From CADEFX01 sp050260355 (GTDB taxonomy: Bacteria; Pseudomonadota; Alphaproteobacteria; Rhizobiales; Hyphomicrobiaceae), in assembly GCA_050260355.1 (NCBI GenBank), contig JBLNBZ010000082.1:1-52091 (forward strand): a stretch of 52,091 nucleotides of DNA. Reading direction: 5' to 3'. A program made the translations under genes and the position numbers. This document shows positions 1 through 7,785 of this stretch, piece after piece. How positions within the stretch are numbered: position 1 is the stretch's first letter; each line of letters opens with the position of its first letter. The notes under the pieces were generated by a model that saw nothing but the letters and a program-made list of their open reading frames with translations, searched no databases and had not been told where the DNA came from.

Positions 1-45
1 GCATTGAGCGCAATGTGCCCGGACAATGGGCGCGACGCTGCCTAA

Positions 46-63
46 GCATCGGGCTGCCGATGC
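46..63. other. 7-bp inverted repeat upstream of urtA promoter
   Basis: GCATCGG (46-52) pairs perfectly with CCGATGC (57-63) around a four-base loop. No T-tract follows on either strand, so it is not a textbook intrinsic terminator. It may end a transcript from a gene left of the window or be part of the urtA regulatory region. Its role is unknown. Confidence 0.35.
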
Positions 64-174
64 TGCAACGGGCGTGCAGGGCCGCGGTCTGATCGGCAGG
101 CGCTTATTTGGCAGGCAGCAAAAGATCAGATCGGCCAACGTCTTACCATCGCGCCACGGTGGCTTGCCGTGACT

Positions 175-190
175 TGGCACACGCCTTGCC
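175..190 (+). promoter_or_regulatory. Sigma-54 (RpoN) promoter of the urea transporter operon
   Basis: TGGCAC at 175-180 and TTGC at 186-189 reproduce the -24/-12 consensus TGGCAC-N5-TTGC. The invariant GG (176-177) and GC (188-189) are separated by exactly 10 bases. The urtA ATG lies 39 bases downstream, leaving room for a short leader. Sigma-54 with NtrC is the usual nitrogen-limitation control for urea uptake genes, so the context fits. A weak dyad TGCA...TGCA at 64-78 lies in the enhancer range but has the wrong spacing for a classical NtrC site. The promoter match is seen directly; NtrC control is inferred. Confidence 0.8.
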
Positions 191-228
191 AAAGGTAAAG
201 ACGCAGGTAACTGTTTTCGGAGGTCGAT

Positions 229-1518
229 ATGAGATTTTCGGGGCGCGCCCTACTCAAGGGCGCCGCGCTGGCTGCGACCATGTCGCTCGCGAGCGGCGGC
301 GTCATGGCGCAAGATACGATCAAGGTCGGCGTTCTTCATTCATTGTCGGGCACCATGGCCATCAGCGAGACGACGTTGAAAGACGTCATGCTGATGCTGA
401 TCGAGGAGCAGAACAAGAAGGGTGGACTGCTCGGCAAGAAGCTCGAGGCCGTCGTCGTCGATCCCGCCTCGAACTGGCCGCTCTTCGCTGAGAAAGCGCG
501 CGAGCTTATCAATCAGCAGAAGGTTGCCGCTGTCTTCGGCTGCTGGACATCGGTCTCGCGCAAGTCGGTGCTGCCGGTCTTCAAGGAGCTGAACAGCATC
601 CTCTTTTATCCCGTGCAGTACGAGGGAGAAGAGTCCGAGCGCAACGTCTTCTACACGGGGGCGGCGCCCAACCAGCAGGCCATCCCCGCGGTCGACTATC
701 TGATGAGCAAGGACGGCGGAGAGGTGAAGCGCTGGGTGCTCGAGGGGACCGACTACGTCTATCCGCGCACGACCAACAAGATTCTCGAGGCCTATCTGCT
801 GGCCAAGGGCGTGGCTCCGTCCGACATCTCGATCAACTACACGCCGTTCGGGCATTCCGACTGGCAGACGCGCGTGGCTGCCATTAAGAAATTCGGCTCG
901 GAGGGCAAGAAGACCGCCGTCGTATCGACCATCAACGGCGATGCCAACGTGCCCTTCTACAAGGAGCTCGCCAACCAGGGCGTGAAGGCAACGGATATCC
1001 CTGTCGTGGCCTTCTCGGTGGGCGAGGAAGAGCTTGCCGGCGTCGACACCAAGAACCTCGTCGGTCACTTGGCGGCCTGGAACTACTTCCAGTCCATCAA
1101 GAACAAGGACAACGACGAGTTCATCGCCAAATGGAAGGCGTTCACCAAGAACCCGAAGCGCGTGACGAACGACCCGATGGAGGCGCACGTCATCGGCTTC
1201 AACATGTGGGTGAAGGCGGTCGAGAAGGCGAAGACCACCGACGCCGACAAGGTGATCGACGCCCTTCCCGGCATCGAAGCGCCGAACCTGACGGGTGGTG
1301 TCTCGAAGATGCTGGCGAACCACCACATCACGAAGCCGGTGTTCATCGGCGAGATCAGGGCCGACGGTCAGTTCGATGTGGTGTGGCAGACGAAAGAGCT
1401 GGTGCCCGGTGCCGCCTGGTCACCCTATCTCGAAGGCTCCAAGGATCTCGTCGCGGATTGGGTCGAGAAGAAGTGCGGCAACTTCAACATGAAAACTGGC
1501 AAGTGCGGCGGCGCTTGA
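229..1518 (+). CDS. urtA: Urea ABC transporter, urea-binding protein UrtA
   Basis: This is the periplasmic solute receptor of the high-affinity urea transporter UrtABCDE. The 429-residue product starts with a signal peptide cleaved near residue 27 (VMA|QDT) and continues as a type I periplasmic binding fold of the amide/urea family (mature start DTIKVGVLHSLSGTMA, typical of UrtA and FmdD relatives). The length is normal for UrtA. The start is supported by GGAGG at 219-223, five bases before the ATG. It is the first gene behind a sigma-54 promoter and is followed by strong hairpins before urtB, which fits the higher expression usual for a binding protein. The urease genes downstream make urea the likely ligand rather than a short-chain amide. 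Confidence 0.95.
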   Translation: MRFSGRALLKGAALAATMSLASGGVMAQDTIKVGVLHSLSGTMAISETTLKDVMLMLIEEQNKKGGLLGKKLEAVVVDPASNWPLFAEKARELINQQKVAAVFGCWTSVSRKSVLPVFKELNSILFYPVQYEGEESERNVFYTGAAPNQQAIPAVDYLMSKDGGEVKRWVLEGTDYVYPRTTNKILEAYLLAKGVAPSDISINYTPFGHSDWQTRVAAIKKFGSEGKKTAVVSTINGDANVPFYKELANQGVKATDIPVVAFSVGEEELAGVDTKNLVGHLAAWNYFQSIKNKDNDEFIAKWKAFTKNPKRVTNDPMEAHVIGFNMWVKAVEKAKTTDADKVIDALPGIEAPNLTGGVSKMLANHHITKPVFIGEIRADGQFDVVWQTKELVPGAAWSPYLEGSKDLVADWVEKKCGNFNMKTGKCGGA

Positions 1519-1519
1519 G

Positions 1520-1580
1520 CGCGCTGGCGTGACTTGAGACCAGCGCGGAGCGGCGTTTGTCCTGGGTGACGCCGCTCCGC
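1520..1580 (+). other. Double stem-loop between urtA and urtB
   Basis: Two overlapping inverted repeats fill the 69-base gap. CGCGCTGG (1520-1527) pairs with CCAGCGCG (1540-1547). A 12-bp perfect stem, GCGGAGCGGCGT (1545-1556) with ACGCCGCTCCGC (1569-1580), has a 12-base loop. The stems share bases 1545-1547, so they partly compete. No T-run follows. Such structures after binding-protein genes usually protect the upstream mRNA end or attenuate read-through into permease genes. That role is inferred here. Confidence 0.65.
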
Positions 1581-1587
1581 ACCATTC

Positions 1588-3228
1588 ATGCGATTGGATT
1601 GCCGGGCGAGGGTGATGGCGGTGCGGCCGAAGCTCCTTGTTGTCATGCTTGCGATTGCGCTTGGCCTCATTTGGCAGGCGCTCCACCCGGCCATGGCCGC
1701 GCCCCTCGATGATGCGCTGGGCAGGCTGGCCGCGGATAGCTTCCGGGAAACGGAAAAGGCGATTTCGGAGATTGCGTCGTCTGGGGCACCCACGGCCGAG
1801 GTTGTGTTGACAGCCCTGTCGGACCGGCGCCTGTTTCTGAGCTCCAGCGACAAGAGCATCTACTTCAAGGATCAGGCGGGCAACCTGTTCGACGCAACGA
1901 CCGGCCAACCCGCCAAGCCAGCCGAGAGCGGCTTGTCGCTCGTACGCATCAACAATCGACTGCGCGGCCAGATCGAAGCAGCGCTCGGCTCGTTGACCCT
2001 CATGTCACCGGATCTGGCCAAGCGCCTCGCCGCTGCCGAGTCGGTATTCAAGTCGCGGGATGAGAAGTCGCTGGCGGCGATCGAAACGGCCCTTGCGAGG
2101 GAGAAGGATGCGCGCGTGAAAAGCGCGCTCAGTGCAGCGCGAGCTGCGGTCCTCCTGGCCAAGCCGGATGCTGCTCTCACCACCAAGGTGGAAGCCATCG
2201 CGCTTCTGGCCGAGCGCGCCGACCAGGAGGCGCTGGGCCTGCTGCGCGCCGCCTCGAGCGCCGGCAGCCCCGAGCTGAAGGTGGCCGCGGATGTCGCCAT
2301 CGTCACAGTCGAGCGGCGGCTGTCGGTCATCGCCACGCTGCAGAACGTCTGGTACGGGCTGTCGCTCGGCTCGGTGTTGCTGCTGGCCGCGATCGGGCTG
2401 GCGATCACATTCGGCGTCATGGGCGTGATCAACATGGCCCATGGTGAAATGGTGATGCTCGGCGCCTACACGACATTCGTCGTGCAGGAGGCGCTGCGCA
2501 CCATGGCTCCGGCGTGGTTCGACTGGTCGCTTCCGATCGCCATACCGCTGGCATTCCTGGTTGCGGCTCTGGTCGGCGTCGTGATCGAGCGCGGCGTCAT
2601 CCGCTTTCTCTATGGCCGACCGCTCGAGACGCTGCTCGCCACATGGGGTGTGAGCCTCATACTGCAGCAGGCCGTGCGCACTGCCTTCGGACCTACGAAT
2701 CGCGAGGTCGGCAACCCGAGCTATATGTCGGGAGCATTCGATGTGCTCGGCCTGTCGATCACCTATGGGCGTTTGTGGATCATCCTCTCTACGCTGCTAG
2801 TGTTCTTTGCGCTGCTGCTGGCGCTGAAGGCGACCCCGCTCGGGCTTCAGATGCGCGCGGTGACGCAGAACCGCCGCATGGCGAGCTCGATGGGCATACC
2901 TACCGGCCGCATCGACGCCATGACCTTCGCTCTCGGCTCCGGCATCGCCGGCATTGCGGGCGTGGCACTATCGCAGATCGACAATGTCTCGCCGAACCTG
3001 GGCCAGAACTACATCATCGACAGCTTCATGGTCGTGGTGTTCGGAGGCGTGGGCAATCTCTGGGGCACGTTCTTCGGCGCCTTTGCGCTTGGGGTTGCCA
3101 ACAAGTTCCTCGAGCCTTTTGCAGGCGCTGTGCTCGGCAAGATCATGATTCTGGTGCTGCTCATCCTTTTCATTCAGCGGCGCCCGCGCGGAATGTTCGC
3201 GCTCAAGGGCAGGGCGGTCGAAGCATGA
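1588..3228 (+). CDS. urtB: Urea ABC transporter permease UrtB
   Basis: This is one of the two inner-membrane permeases of the urea transporter, of the LivH branch. The 546-residue protein has an N-terminal signal or anchor (about residues 10-35) and an alpha-helical extracytoplasmic domain to about residue 245, a hallmark of UrtB that LivH lacks. The polytopic permease domain follows, with the motif GVMGVINMAHGEMVMLGAYT and, near the end, VVFGGVGNLWGTFFGA. The length is slightly above the usual 520-540 residues. An in-frame ATG at 1615 (MAVRPK) is an alternative start that gives a more typical signal peptide. The stop overlaps the urtC start in an ATGA. Confidence 0.94.
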   Translation: MRLDCRARVMAVRPKLLVVMLAIALGLIWQALHPAMAAPLDDALGRLAADSFRETEKAISEIASSGAPTAEVVLTALSDRRLFLSSSDKSIYFKDQAGNLFDATTGQPAKPAESGLSLVRINNRLRGQIEAALGSLTLMSPDLAKRLAAAESVFKSRDEKSLAAIETALAREKDARVKSALSAARAAVLLAKPDAALTTKVEAIALLAERADQEALGLLRAASSAGSPELKVAADVAIVTVERRLSVIATLQNVWYGLSLGSVLLLAAIGLAITFGVMGVINMAHGEMVMLGAYTTFVVQEALRTMAPAWFDWSLPIAIPLAFLVAALVGVVIERGVIRFLYGRPLETLLATWGVSLILQQAVRTAFGPTNREVGNPSYMSGAFDVLGLSITYGRLWIILSTLLVFFALLLALKATPLGLQMRAVTQNRRMASSMGIPTGRIDAMTFALGSGIAGIAGVALSQIDNVSPNLGQNYIIDSFMVVVFGGVGNLWGTFFGAFALGVANKFLEPFAGAVLGKIMILVLLILFIQRRPRGMFALKGRAVEA

Positions 3229-4379
3229 TCACGCATCGCCTGCTCGCAAGCCTGGATCGCCGCGGCTCAGTCTTCCTCGCCGCGCTGGCGGTGCTGGCCA
3301 TCGTGATCCCGATGCTCAATCTGCTTACGGCGCCGGGCTCGACACTGCACATCCCAACCTACGTTGTCGCGCTGCTCGGCAAGTACCTTTGCTACGCGAT
3401 CCTGGCGCTCGCTCTGGATCTGGTCTGGGGCTATTGCGGGATTCTGTCGCTGGGCCACGGCGCGTTCTTTGCGCTCGGCGGCTACGCCATGGGCATGTAC
3501 CTGATGCGCCAGATCGGCACGCGGGGCGTCTATGCGCATCCGGTGCTGCCCGACTTCATGGTCTTCCTCAACTGGAAGCAGCTACCCTGGTACTGGTACG
3601 GGTTCGATTGGTTTCCGTTCGCGGCGATCATGATCGTCCTGGCGCCGGGCCTGCTCGCCTTTCTGTTCGGGTGGTTCGCCTTCCGCAGCCGCGTTACCGG
3701 CGTCTATCTGTCGATCATCACCCAGGCGATGACGTATGCGCTGCTGCTCGCGTTTTTCCGCAACGACATGGGCTTCGGCGGCAACAACGGCCTGACCGAT
3801 TTCAAGGACATCCTCGGCTTCAACGTGCAGGCCCAGGGCACGCGCCTCGTCCTCTATGTCGCGACGGTGCTGGCACTCGCGGTCATGTTCGTGATCGCGC
3901 GCGTGCTGGTCACGTCCACCTACGGCAAGGTGCTGATTGCCGTGCGCGATGCCGAGTCGCGGACGCGCTTCCTCGGCTACCGCGTCGAGCACTATAAGCT
4001 GCTCGTCTTTACACTGTCCGCCTGCATGGCAGGAATCGCCGGTGCGCTCTACGTGCCGCAGGTCGGCATCATCAACCCGTCCGAGTTCTCGCCTGCCAAC
4101 TCCATCGAGGCCGTTATCTGGGTCGCGGTGGGCGGGCGCGGCACGCTCATCGGCGCCGCAGTCGGTGCGGTGGCCGTCAACTTCCTGAAGACAACCTTCA
4201 CCACCGGCATGCTGGCGCCCTATTGGCTGTTCGTCCTCGGCGCGCTGTTCGTCATTGTCACGCTGGCGCTGCCGAAGGGGATCATCGGCGCGCTGTACGA
4301 TTGGCTCGATCGCAGGCCGGGCGAGACCTCCGATCACCAGAACGGCCAAGCCGTTTCGCAGCCACAGGCAGCGGAGTAG
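3225..4379 (+). CDS. urtC: Urea ABC transporter permease UrtC
   Basis: This is the second membrane permease of the urea transporter, a LivM homologue. The 384-residue product has about ten hydrophobic segments and the family motif around LALDLVWGYCGILSLGHGAF. Another conserved block is near the C-terminus (EAVIWVAVGGRGTLIGAAVG). The start is the ATG at 3225, which overlaps the urtB stop (ATGA), indicating translational coupling. The reading frame is open further upstream inside urtB, but that extension is not homologous to permeases. The family has an extra loop relative to LivM (about residues 110-130), also present here. Confidence 0.94.
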   Translation: MITHRLLASLDRRGSVFLAALAVLAIVIPMLNLLTAPGSTLHIPTYVVALLGKYLCYAILALALDLVWGYCGILSLGHGAFFALGGYAMGMYLMRQIGTRGVYAHPVLPDFMVFLNWKQLPWYWYGFDWFPFAAIMIVLAPGLLAFLFGWFAFRSRVTGVYLSIITQAMTYALLLAFFRNDMGFGGNNGLTDFKDILGFNVQAQGTRLVLYVATVLALAVMFVIARVLVTSTYGKVLIAVRDAESRTRFLGYRVEHYKLLVFTLSACMAGIAGALYVPQVGIINPSEFSPANSIEAVIWVAVGGRGTLIGAAVGAVAVNFLKTTFTTGMLAPYWLFVLGALFVIVTLALPKGIIGALYDWLDRRPGETSDHQNGQAVSQPQAAE

Positions 4380-4384
4380 GGCGG

Positions 4385-5152
4385 ATGGCGCTGGCAGAGA
4401 CCACCCTCAGCGAGACCAATGCGCTGCTCTATCTCGACGCCGTCAGCGTCTCGTTCGACGGCTTCAAGGCACTGAACCACCTTTCGCTCACCGTCGCGCC
4501 GGGAGAGATGCGCGCCATCATAGGACCCAACGGTGCGGGCAAGACAACCATGATGGACGTGATCACGGGCAAGACGCGGCCCGATGAAGGCACGGTCTAT
4601 TTCGATGGGCAGCATGACCTGACGAGGCTCGATGAGACCGCAATCGCCGAACTCGGCATCGGGCGGAAATTCCAGAAGCCCACCGTTTTCGAGACGCTCG
4701 ACTGCGCCGACAACATCAGGCTGGCGCTGAAGGGGGAGCGCACGCCGCTGTCGGCGCTGTTCGGAGAGCGCAACAATATTCCGCAGGAGCGGATCGATGC
4801 GATCCTTGAGCGCGTGCGGCTGACGGCGCACCGGCATCGCCGCGCCGGCGACCTGTCGCACGGGCAAAAGCAATGGCTGGAGATCGGAATGCTTCTGGCG
4901 CAGGACCCCAAGCTGCTGCTCGTGGACGAGCCCGTGGCGGGCATGACCGATGCTGAGACGGACGACACGGCAGGCCTGCTCAAGGAGATCGCGAAGTCGC
5001 ATTCGGTTGTGGTCGTCGAGCATGACATGGCCTTCGTGCGGGCGCTCGGCGTCAAGGTCACCTGCCTGCACGAAGGCTCAGTGCTCGCCGAGGGTACGAT
5101 CGACGCGGTTTCCTCCAACGACCGTGTCATCAAGGTCTATCTTGGACGTTAG
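4385..5152 (+). CDS. urtD: Urea ABC transporter ATP-binding protein UrtD
   Basis: This is the first cytoplasmic ATPase of the urea transporter, a LivG homologue. The 255-residue product has Walker A GPNGAGKTT, the ABC signature LSHGQKQWLEIGM, Walker B LLLVDEPVAGM and a switch-region His in VVVEHDMAF. The LSHGQ form of the signature is typical of UrtD. The ATG at 4385 lies five bases after the urtC stop. The frame is open upstream through the end of urtC, but homology starts only after the chosen ATG. Confidence 0.95.
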   Translation: MALAETTLSETNALLYLDAVSVSFDGFKALNHLSLTVAPGEMRAIIGPNGAGKTTMMDVITGKTRPDEGTVYFDGQHDLTRLDETAIAELGIGRKFQKPTVFETLDCADNIRLALKGERTPLSALFGERNNIPQERIDAILERVRLTAHRHRRAGDLSHGQKQWLEIGMLLAQDPKLLLVDEPVAGMTDAETDDTAGLLKEIAKSHSVVVVEHDMAFVRALGVKVTCLHEGSVLAEGTIDAVSSNDRVIKVYLGR

Positions 5153-5173
5153 GCTTTCAGGGGAGATCGACGC

Positions 5174-5368
5174 ATGTTGCCGCCACATCCGCCCGCCAGC
5201 CGCAGGGTCGACAGGAGCCGGCCTGTTCGCAGCAGCCGGCCGCCGGATGCCGAGGCTATGAGCGGCGGCGATAGCAAGGGGCGCATGAAGCCTGCACTTC
5301 GCATCGTGGGTTCGAAACGCGAGAGCATGGTCGCCAAGATGCGCAACAGGAAGACGCGCATATGCTGA
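5174..5368 (+). CDS. Possible small basic protein between urtD and urtE
   Basis: The 209-base gap between urtD and urtE is odd in an otherwise tight operon. It holds one in-frame reading frame of 64 codons. The frame has a GGGGAG element (5160-5165) upstream of its ATG and ends with a TGA that overlaps the urtE start (5362), which would allow coupling. The product would be very basic (many Arg/Lys) with no membrane segment or recognisable domain. High-GC DNA gives such frames by chance, so the gap could equally be an untranslated leader of urtE or the remains of a gene. Confidence 0.25.
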   Translation: MLPPHPPASRRVDRSRPVRSSRPPDAEAMSGGDSKGRMKPALRIVGSKRESMVAKMRNRKTRIC

Positions 5369-6057
5369 GCGTGGAAGGCATCGACCTCTTTTATGGCGCG
5401 GCGCAGGCTCTGCGCGGCGTTTCCGTCGAGGCAAAGGTCGGCGAGGTGAGTTGTGTCCTCGGGCGCAACGGCGTCGGCAAGACCAGCCTTCTGCGCGGCA
5501 TTGTCGGCCACCAGCGCGTGAGCGCGGGCAGAGTCGTCTGGAACGGGCAGGATATCAGCGGACTGCCCCCGTACGAGCGGGCCCGTCGTGGCATCGGTTT
5601 CGTGCCGCAAGGGCGCGAAATCTTTCCCCTGCTCACGGTCAAGGAAAACCTCGAGACCGGCTTTGCGCCGCTCAAGCGTCAGGATCGCTACGTCCAGGAC
5701 GAGATTTTCGAGCTGTTCCCGGTCCTCGGCAGCATGCTGCGCCGCCGTGGCGGGGACCTGTCCGGCGGCCAGCAGCAGCAGCTCGCGATTGCCCGCGCAC
5801 TGGTGACACGTCCCAAGCTGCTGGCGCTCGACGAGCCCACCGAGGGCATCCAGCCGTCGATCATCAAGGATATCGGGCGCGCGATCGCGTACTTGCGGGA
5901 GCGCGGCCAAATGGCCATTCTCCTGGTGGAACAGTATTTCGAGTTTGCGCGCGACCTCGCCGACCGGTTCATCGTCATGGAGCGCGGACAGGTCGTGATG
6001 AGGGGAACGCGCGCGGAAATGGTCGAAGCCGATGTCCGCCGCCGCCTTGCCGTCTGA
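5362..6057 (+). CDS. urtE: Urea ABC transporter ATP-binding protein UrtE
   Basis: This is the second cytoplasmic ATPase of the urea transporter, a LivF homologue that pairs with UrtD. The 231-residue product has Walker A GRNGVGKTS, signature LSGGQQQQLAIARAL, Walker B LLALDEPTEGI and the switch region ILLVEQYFEFA, where the VEQY form is typical of UrtE. The C-terminal end runs into the ureD start with a 26-base overlap, so transporter and urease genes probably share one transcript. Confidence 0.95.
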   Translation: MLSVEGIDLFYGAAQALRGVSVEAKVGEVSCVLGRNGVGKTSLLRGIVGHQRVSAGRVVWNGQDISGLPPYERARRGIGFVPQGREIFPLLTVKENLETGFAPLKRQDRYVQDEIFELFPVLGSMLRRRGGDLSGGQQQQLAIARALVTRPKLLALDEPTEGIQPSIIKDIGRAIAYLRERGQMAILLVEQYFEFARDLADRFIVMERGQVVMRGTRAEMVEADVRRRLAV

Positions 6058-6889
6058 GGCTGGCTCTTTCGAGGCGGCGTGTGCATTGGGCGGCATCCGG
6101 GTGCGAGGCCGGATCGGCGCCGCCTTCGCGGCGACCGACCGCCGCACGCGGATCGCCCACCTCGAAGAGCACGGCGGCTATCGGCTGCGCTTTCCGCACA
6201 CGCACGGCTCGCATGCCGAGGCGGTCATTATCAACACCGGCGGCGGCGTCGTTGGCGGCGACGATGTCGAGTTGGATTTCCGCGTCGGCGCCGGCGCCCG
6301 CGCCATTGTGTCGACCCAATCGGCTGAGCGCATCTACAGGTCCGCAGGGCCGCACAGCCGCATCCGCGTGTCGCTGACGGCGGCCTCGGGTGGCCGTCTC
6401 CACTGGCTGCCGCAGGAGACGATCCTGTTCTCCGGCGCTCGGCTCGCGCGGCATTTCGAGGTGGATGTTGCCGCTGATGCGGCAGCGCTGCTGATCGAGA
6501 GCCTTGTGCTGGGACGGGCTGCAAGCGGTGAAACGATGAGGAGCGGCCGGCTGCACGATGTCTGGCGTGTCCGGCGCAACGGCAGCCTGGTGCTGGCCGA
6601 CGTCCTGCGCCTCGAACGCCTCTCGGCAGCGACACTGGACCGGCCCGCGGTGCTCGATGGAGCTCGCGCTGCGGCTATGCTGCTGTACGTTGCGCCCGAC
6701 GCCGAGGCTCGCTTGGCGGCGGTGCGCGAGGCCATGGGCGAGGCTCGAGGCGAGTGGGGTGCGAGCGCATGGTACGGAATGCTGGCGATGCGGTTCCTGG
6801 CTCGCGCACCGCAACACATTCGTTCCGACTTGATGCGTGCGGCGCTGGTCCTTTCGGGCATGCCAATGCCGCGCGTGTGGGCAACATAA
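6032..6889 (+). CDS. ureD: Urease accessory protein UreD
   Basis: This scaffold chaperone binds apo-urease and, with UreF and UreG, forms the complex that delivers nickel to the active site. The 285-residue product shows UreD-family blocks INTGGGVVGGDDVELDF, STQSAERIYRS and LPQETILFSGA. The length is normal. It begins inside the 3' end of urtE (26-base overlap), and an 18-base gap separates it from ureA. The overlap is the physical link between the urt and ure gene sets. Confidence 0.93.
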   Translation: MSAAALPSEAGSFEAACALGGIRVRGRIGAAFAATDRRTRIAHLEEHGGYRLRFPHTHGSHAEAVIINTGGGVVGGDDVELDFRVGAGARAIVSTQSAERIYRSAGPHSRIRVSLTAASGGRLHWLPQETILFSGARLARHFEVDVAADAAALLIESLVLGRAASGETMRSGRLHDVWRVRRNGSLVLADVLRLERLSAATLDRPAVLDGARAAAMLLYVAPDAEARLAAVREAMGEARGEWGASAWYGMLAMRFLARAPQHIRSDLMRAALVLSGMPMPRVWAT

Positions 6890-6907
6890 GAAGATCCGGG
6901 GAAAATC

Positions 6908-7210
6908 ATGCACCTGACGCCGAGGGAGAAGGACAAGCTGCTGATCTCGATGGCCGCGATGGTCGCGCGCCGCCGGCTGGAGCGTGGCGTCAAGCTCAAT
7001 CACCCCGAGGCCATCGCGCTGATCACCGACTTCGTGGTCGAAGGCGCACGCGACGGCAGGTCGGTCGCCGACCTGATGGCGGCGGGCGGCACCGTGCTCA
7101 CGCGCGAGCAGGTCATGCCGGGCGTGGCGGAGATGATCGACGACGTGCAGGTGGAGGCGACCTTCCCCGACGGCACGAAGCTTGTGACCGTGCATCAGCC
7201 GATCCGATGA
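6908..7210 (+). CDS. ureA: Urease gamma subunit UreA
   Basis: This is the smallest structural subunit of urease, which hydrolyses urea to ammonia and carbamate. The 100-residue product is full length and ungapped against the family: start MHLTPREKDKLLISMAAMVA, then LNHPEAIALITDFVVEGARDG and the C-terminal block VQVEATFPDGTKLVTVHQPI. gamma, beta and alpha are separate genes, as in most bacteria. Its stop overlaps the next gene (ATGA at 7207-7210). Confidence 0.97.
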   Translation: MHLTPREKDKLLISMAAMVARRRLERGVKLNHPEAIALITDFVVEGARDGRSVADLMAAGGTVLTREQVMPGVAEMIDDVQVEATFPDGTKLVTVHQPIR

Positions 7211-7785
7211 GCCACGATCCCGTCACGCTCGTCACACGCGCAGCCGACTTTGCGGCCCGCGCGCACATCGCGCAGCAGCGCAAGGGGCTCGCGGGCGAGC
7301 CCTATGTCAACCACTTGACCGAGGTGGCCGCATTGCTGGCCGAGGCTACGGGCGGCACCGATGCCGAGCTCGTCGCAGCGGGCTATCTGCACGACACGCT
7401 GGAGGACACCGCGGTGCGGTATGAGGACCTCTCAGCACAGTTCGGCGCCGAGATTGCGCAACTCGTGGCCGAGGTGACCGATGACAAGAGCCTGCCGAAG
7501 GCGGAGCGCAAGCGCCTTCAGGTGGCGACGGTGACGAAGAAGAGCGCGCGTGCGCAGCTCCTGAAGATCGCCGACAAGACCTCGAACCTGCGCTCGCTCG
7601 TCGCCAGCCCGCCCGCAGGATGGAGCAAGGCGCGGCTGCTGGAGTACGTGGATTGGGCCGAGGCAGTCGTCTGCCAGGTTGAGGGGCGCAATCAGGTTCT
7701 TGACCGCGCCTTTGCCGCGGCGCGCGACAATGCCCGCCGGGAAATCTCGGCAAAAGTGGATCAGGAGGATCATGATGCTTCGTAG
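7207..7785 (+). CDS. Mesh1/SpoT-type HD-domain hydrolase in the urease operon
   Basis: The 192-residue product is a stand-alone HD hydrolase resembling metazoan Mesh1 and the hydrolase half of SpoT. Candidate metal and catalytic residues are all present: H36, the H62-D63 dyad, the E66-D67 pair (HDTLEDT) and D123 in the block KIADKTSN. Human Mesh1 uses almost the same numbering (H35, H61-D62, E65-D66, D122). Mesh1 enzymes hydrolyse (p)ppGpp, and the human one also acts on NADPH. No synthetase domain is present. The gene is coupled to ureA by an ATGA overlap and overlaps hupE at its 3' end, so co-expression with urease is nearly certain. Family assignment is strong; substrate and role in urea metabolism are unknown. 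Confidence 0.85.
   Translation: MSHDPVTLVTRAADFAARAHIAQQRKGLAGEPYVNHLTEVAALLAEATGGTDAELVAAGYLHDTLEDTAVRYEDLSAQFGAEIAQLVAEVTDDKSLPKAERKRLQVATVTKKSARAQLLKIADKTSNLRSLVASPPAGWSKARLLEYVDWAEAVVCQVEGRNQVLDRAFAAARDNARREISAKVDQEDHDAS

Noticed and set aside
64..78. TGCA...TGCA dyad upstream of the urtA promoter as an NtrC site
   Set aside because: Total length is 15 rather than 17 bases and the inner bases do not match; kept only as a weak hint.
340..1326. Open frame of 328 codons on the minus strand inside urtA
   Set aside because: Complement of urtA without any recognisable domain; urtA frame carries all the family features.
5300..5325. T-loop-like GTTCGAA in the urtD-urtE gap, suggestive of a tRNA
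   Set aside because: The flanking stem has mismatches and no acceptor, D or anticodon arms can be drawn around it.
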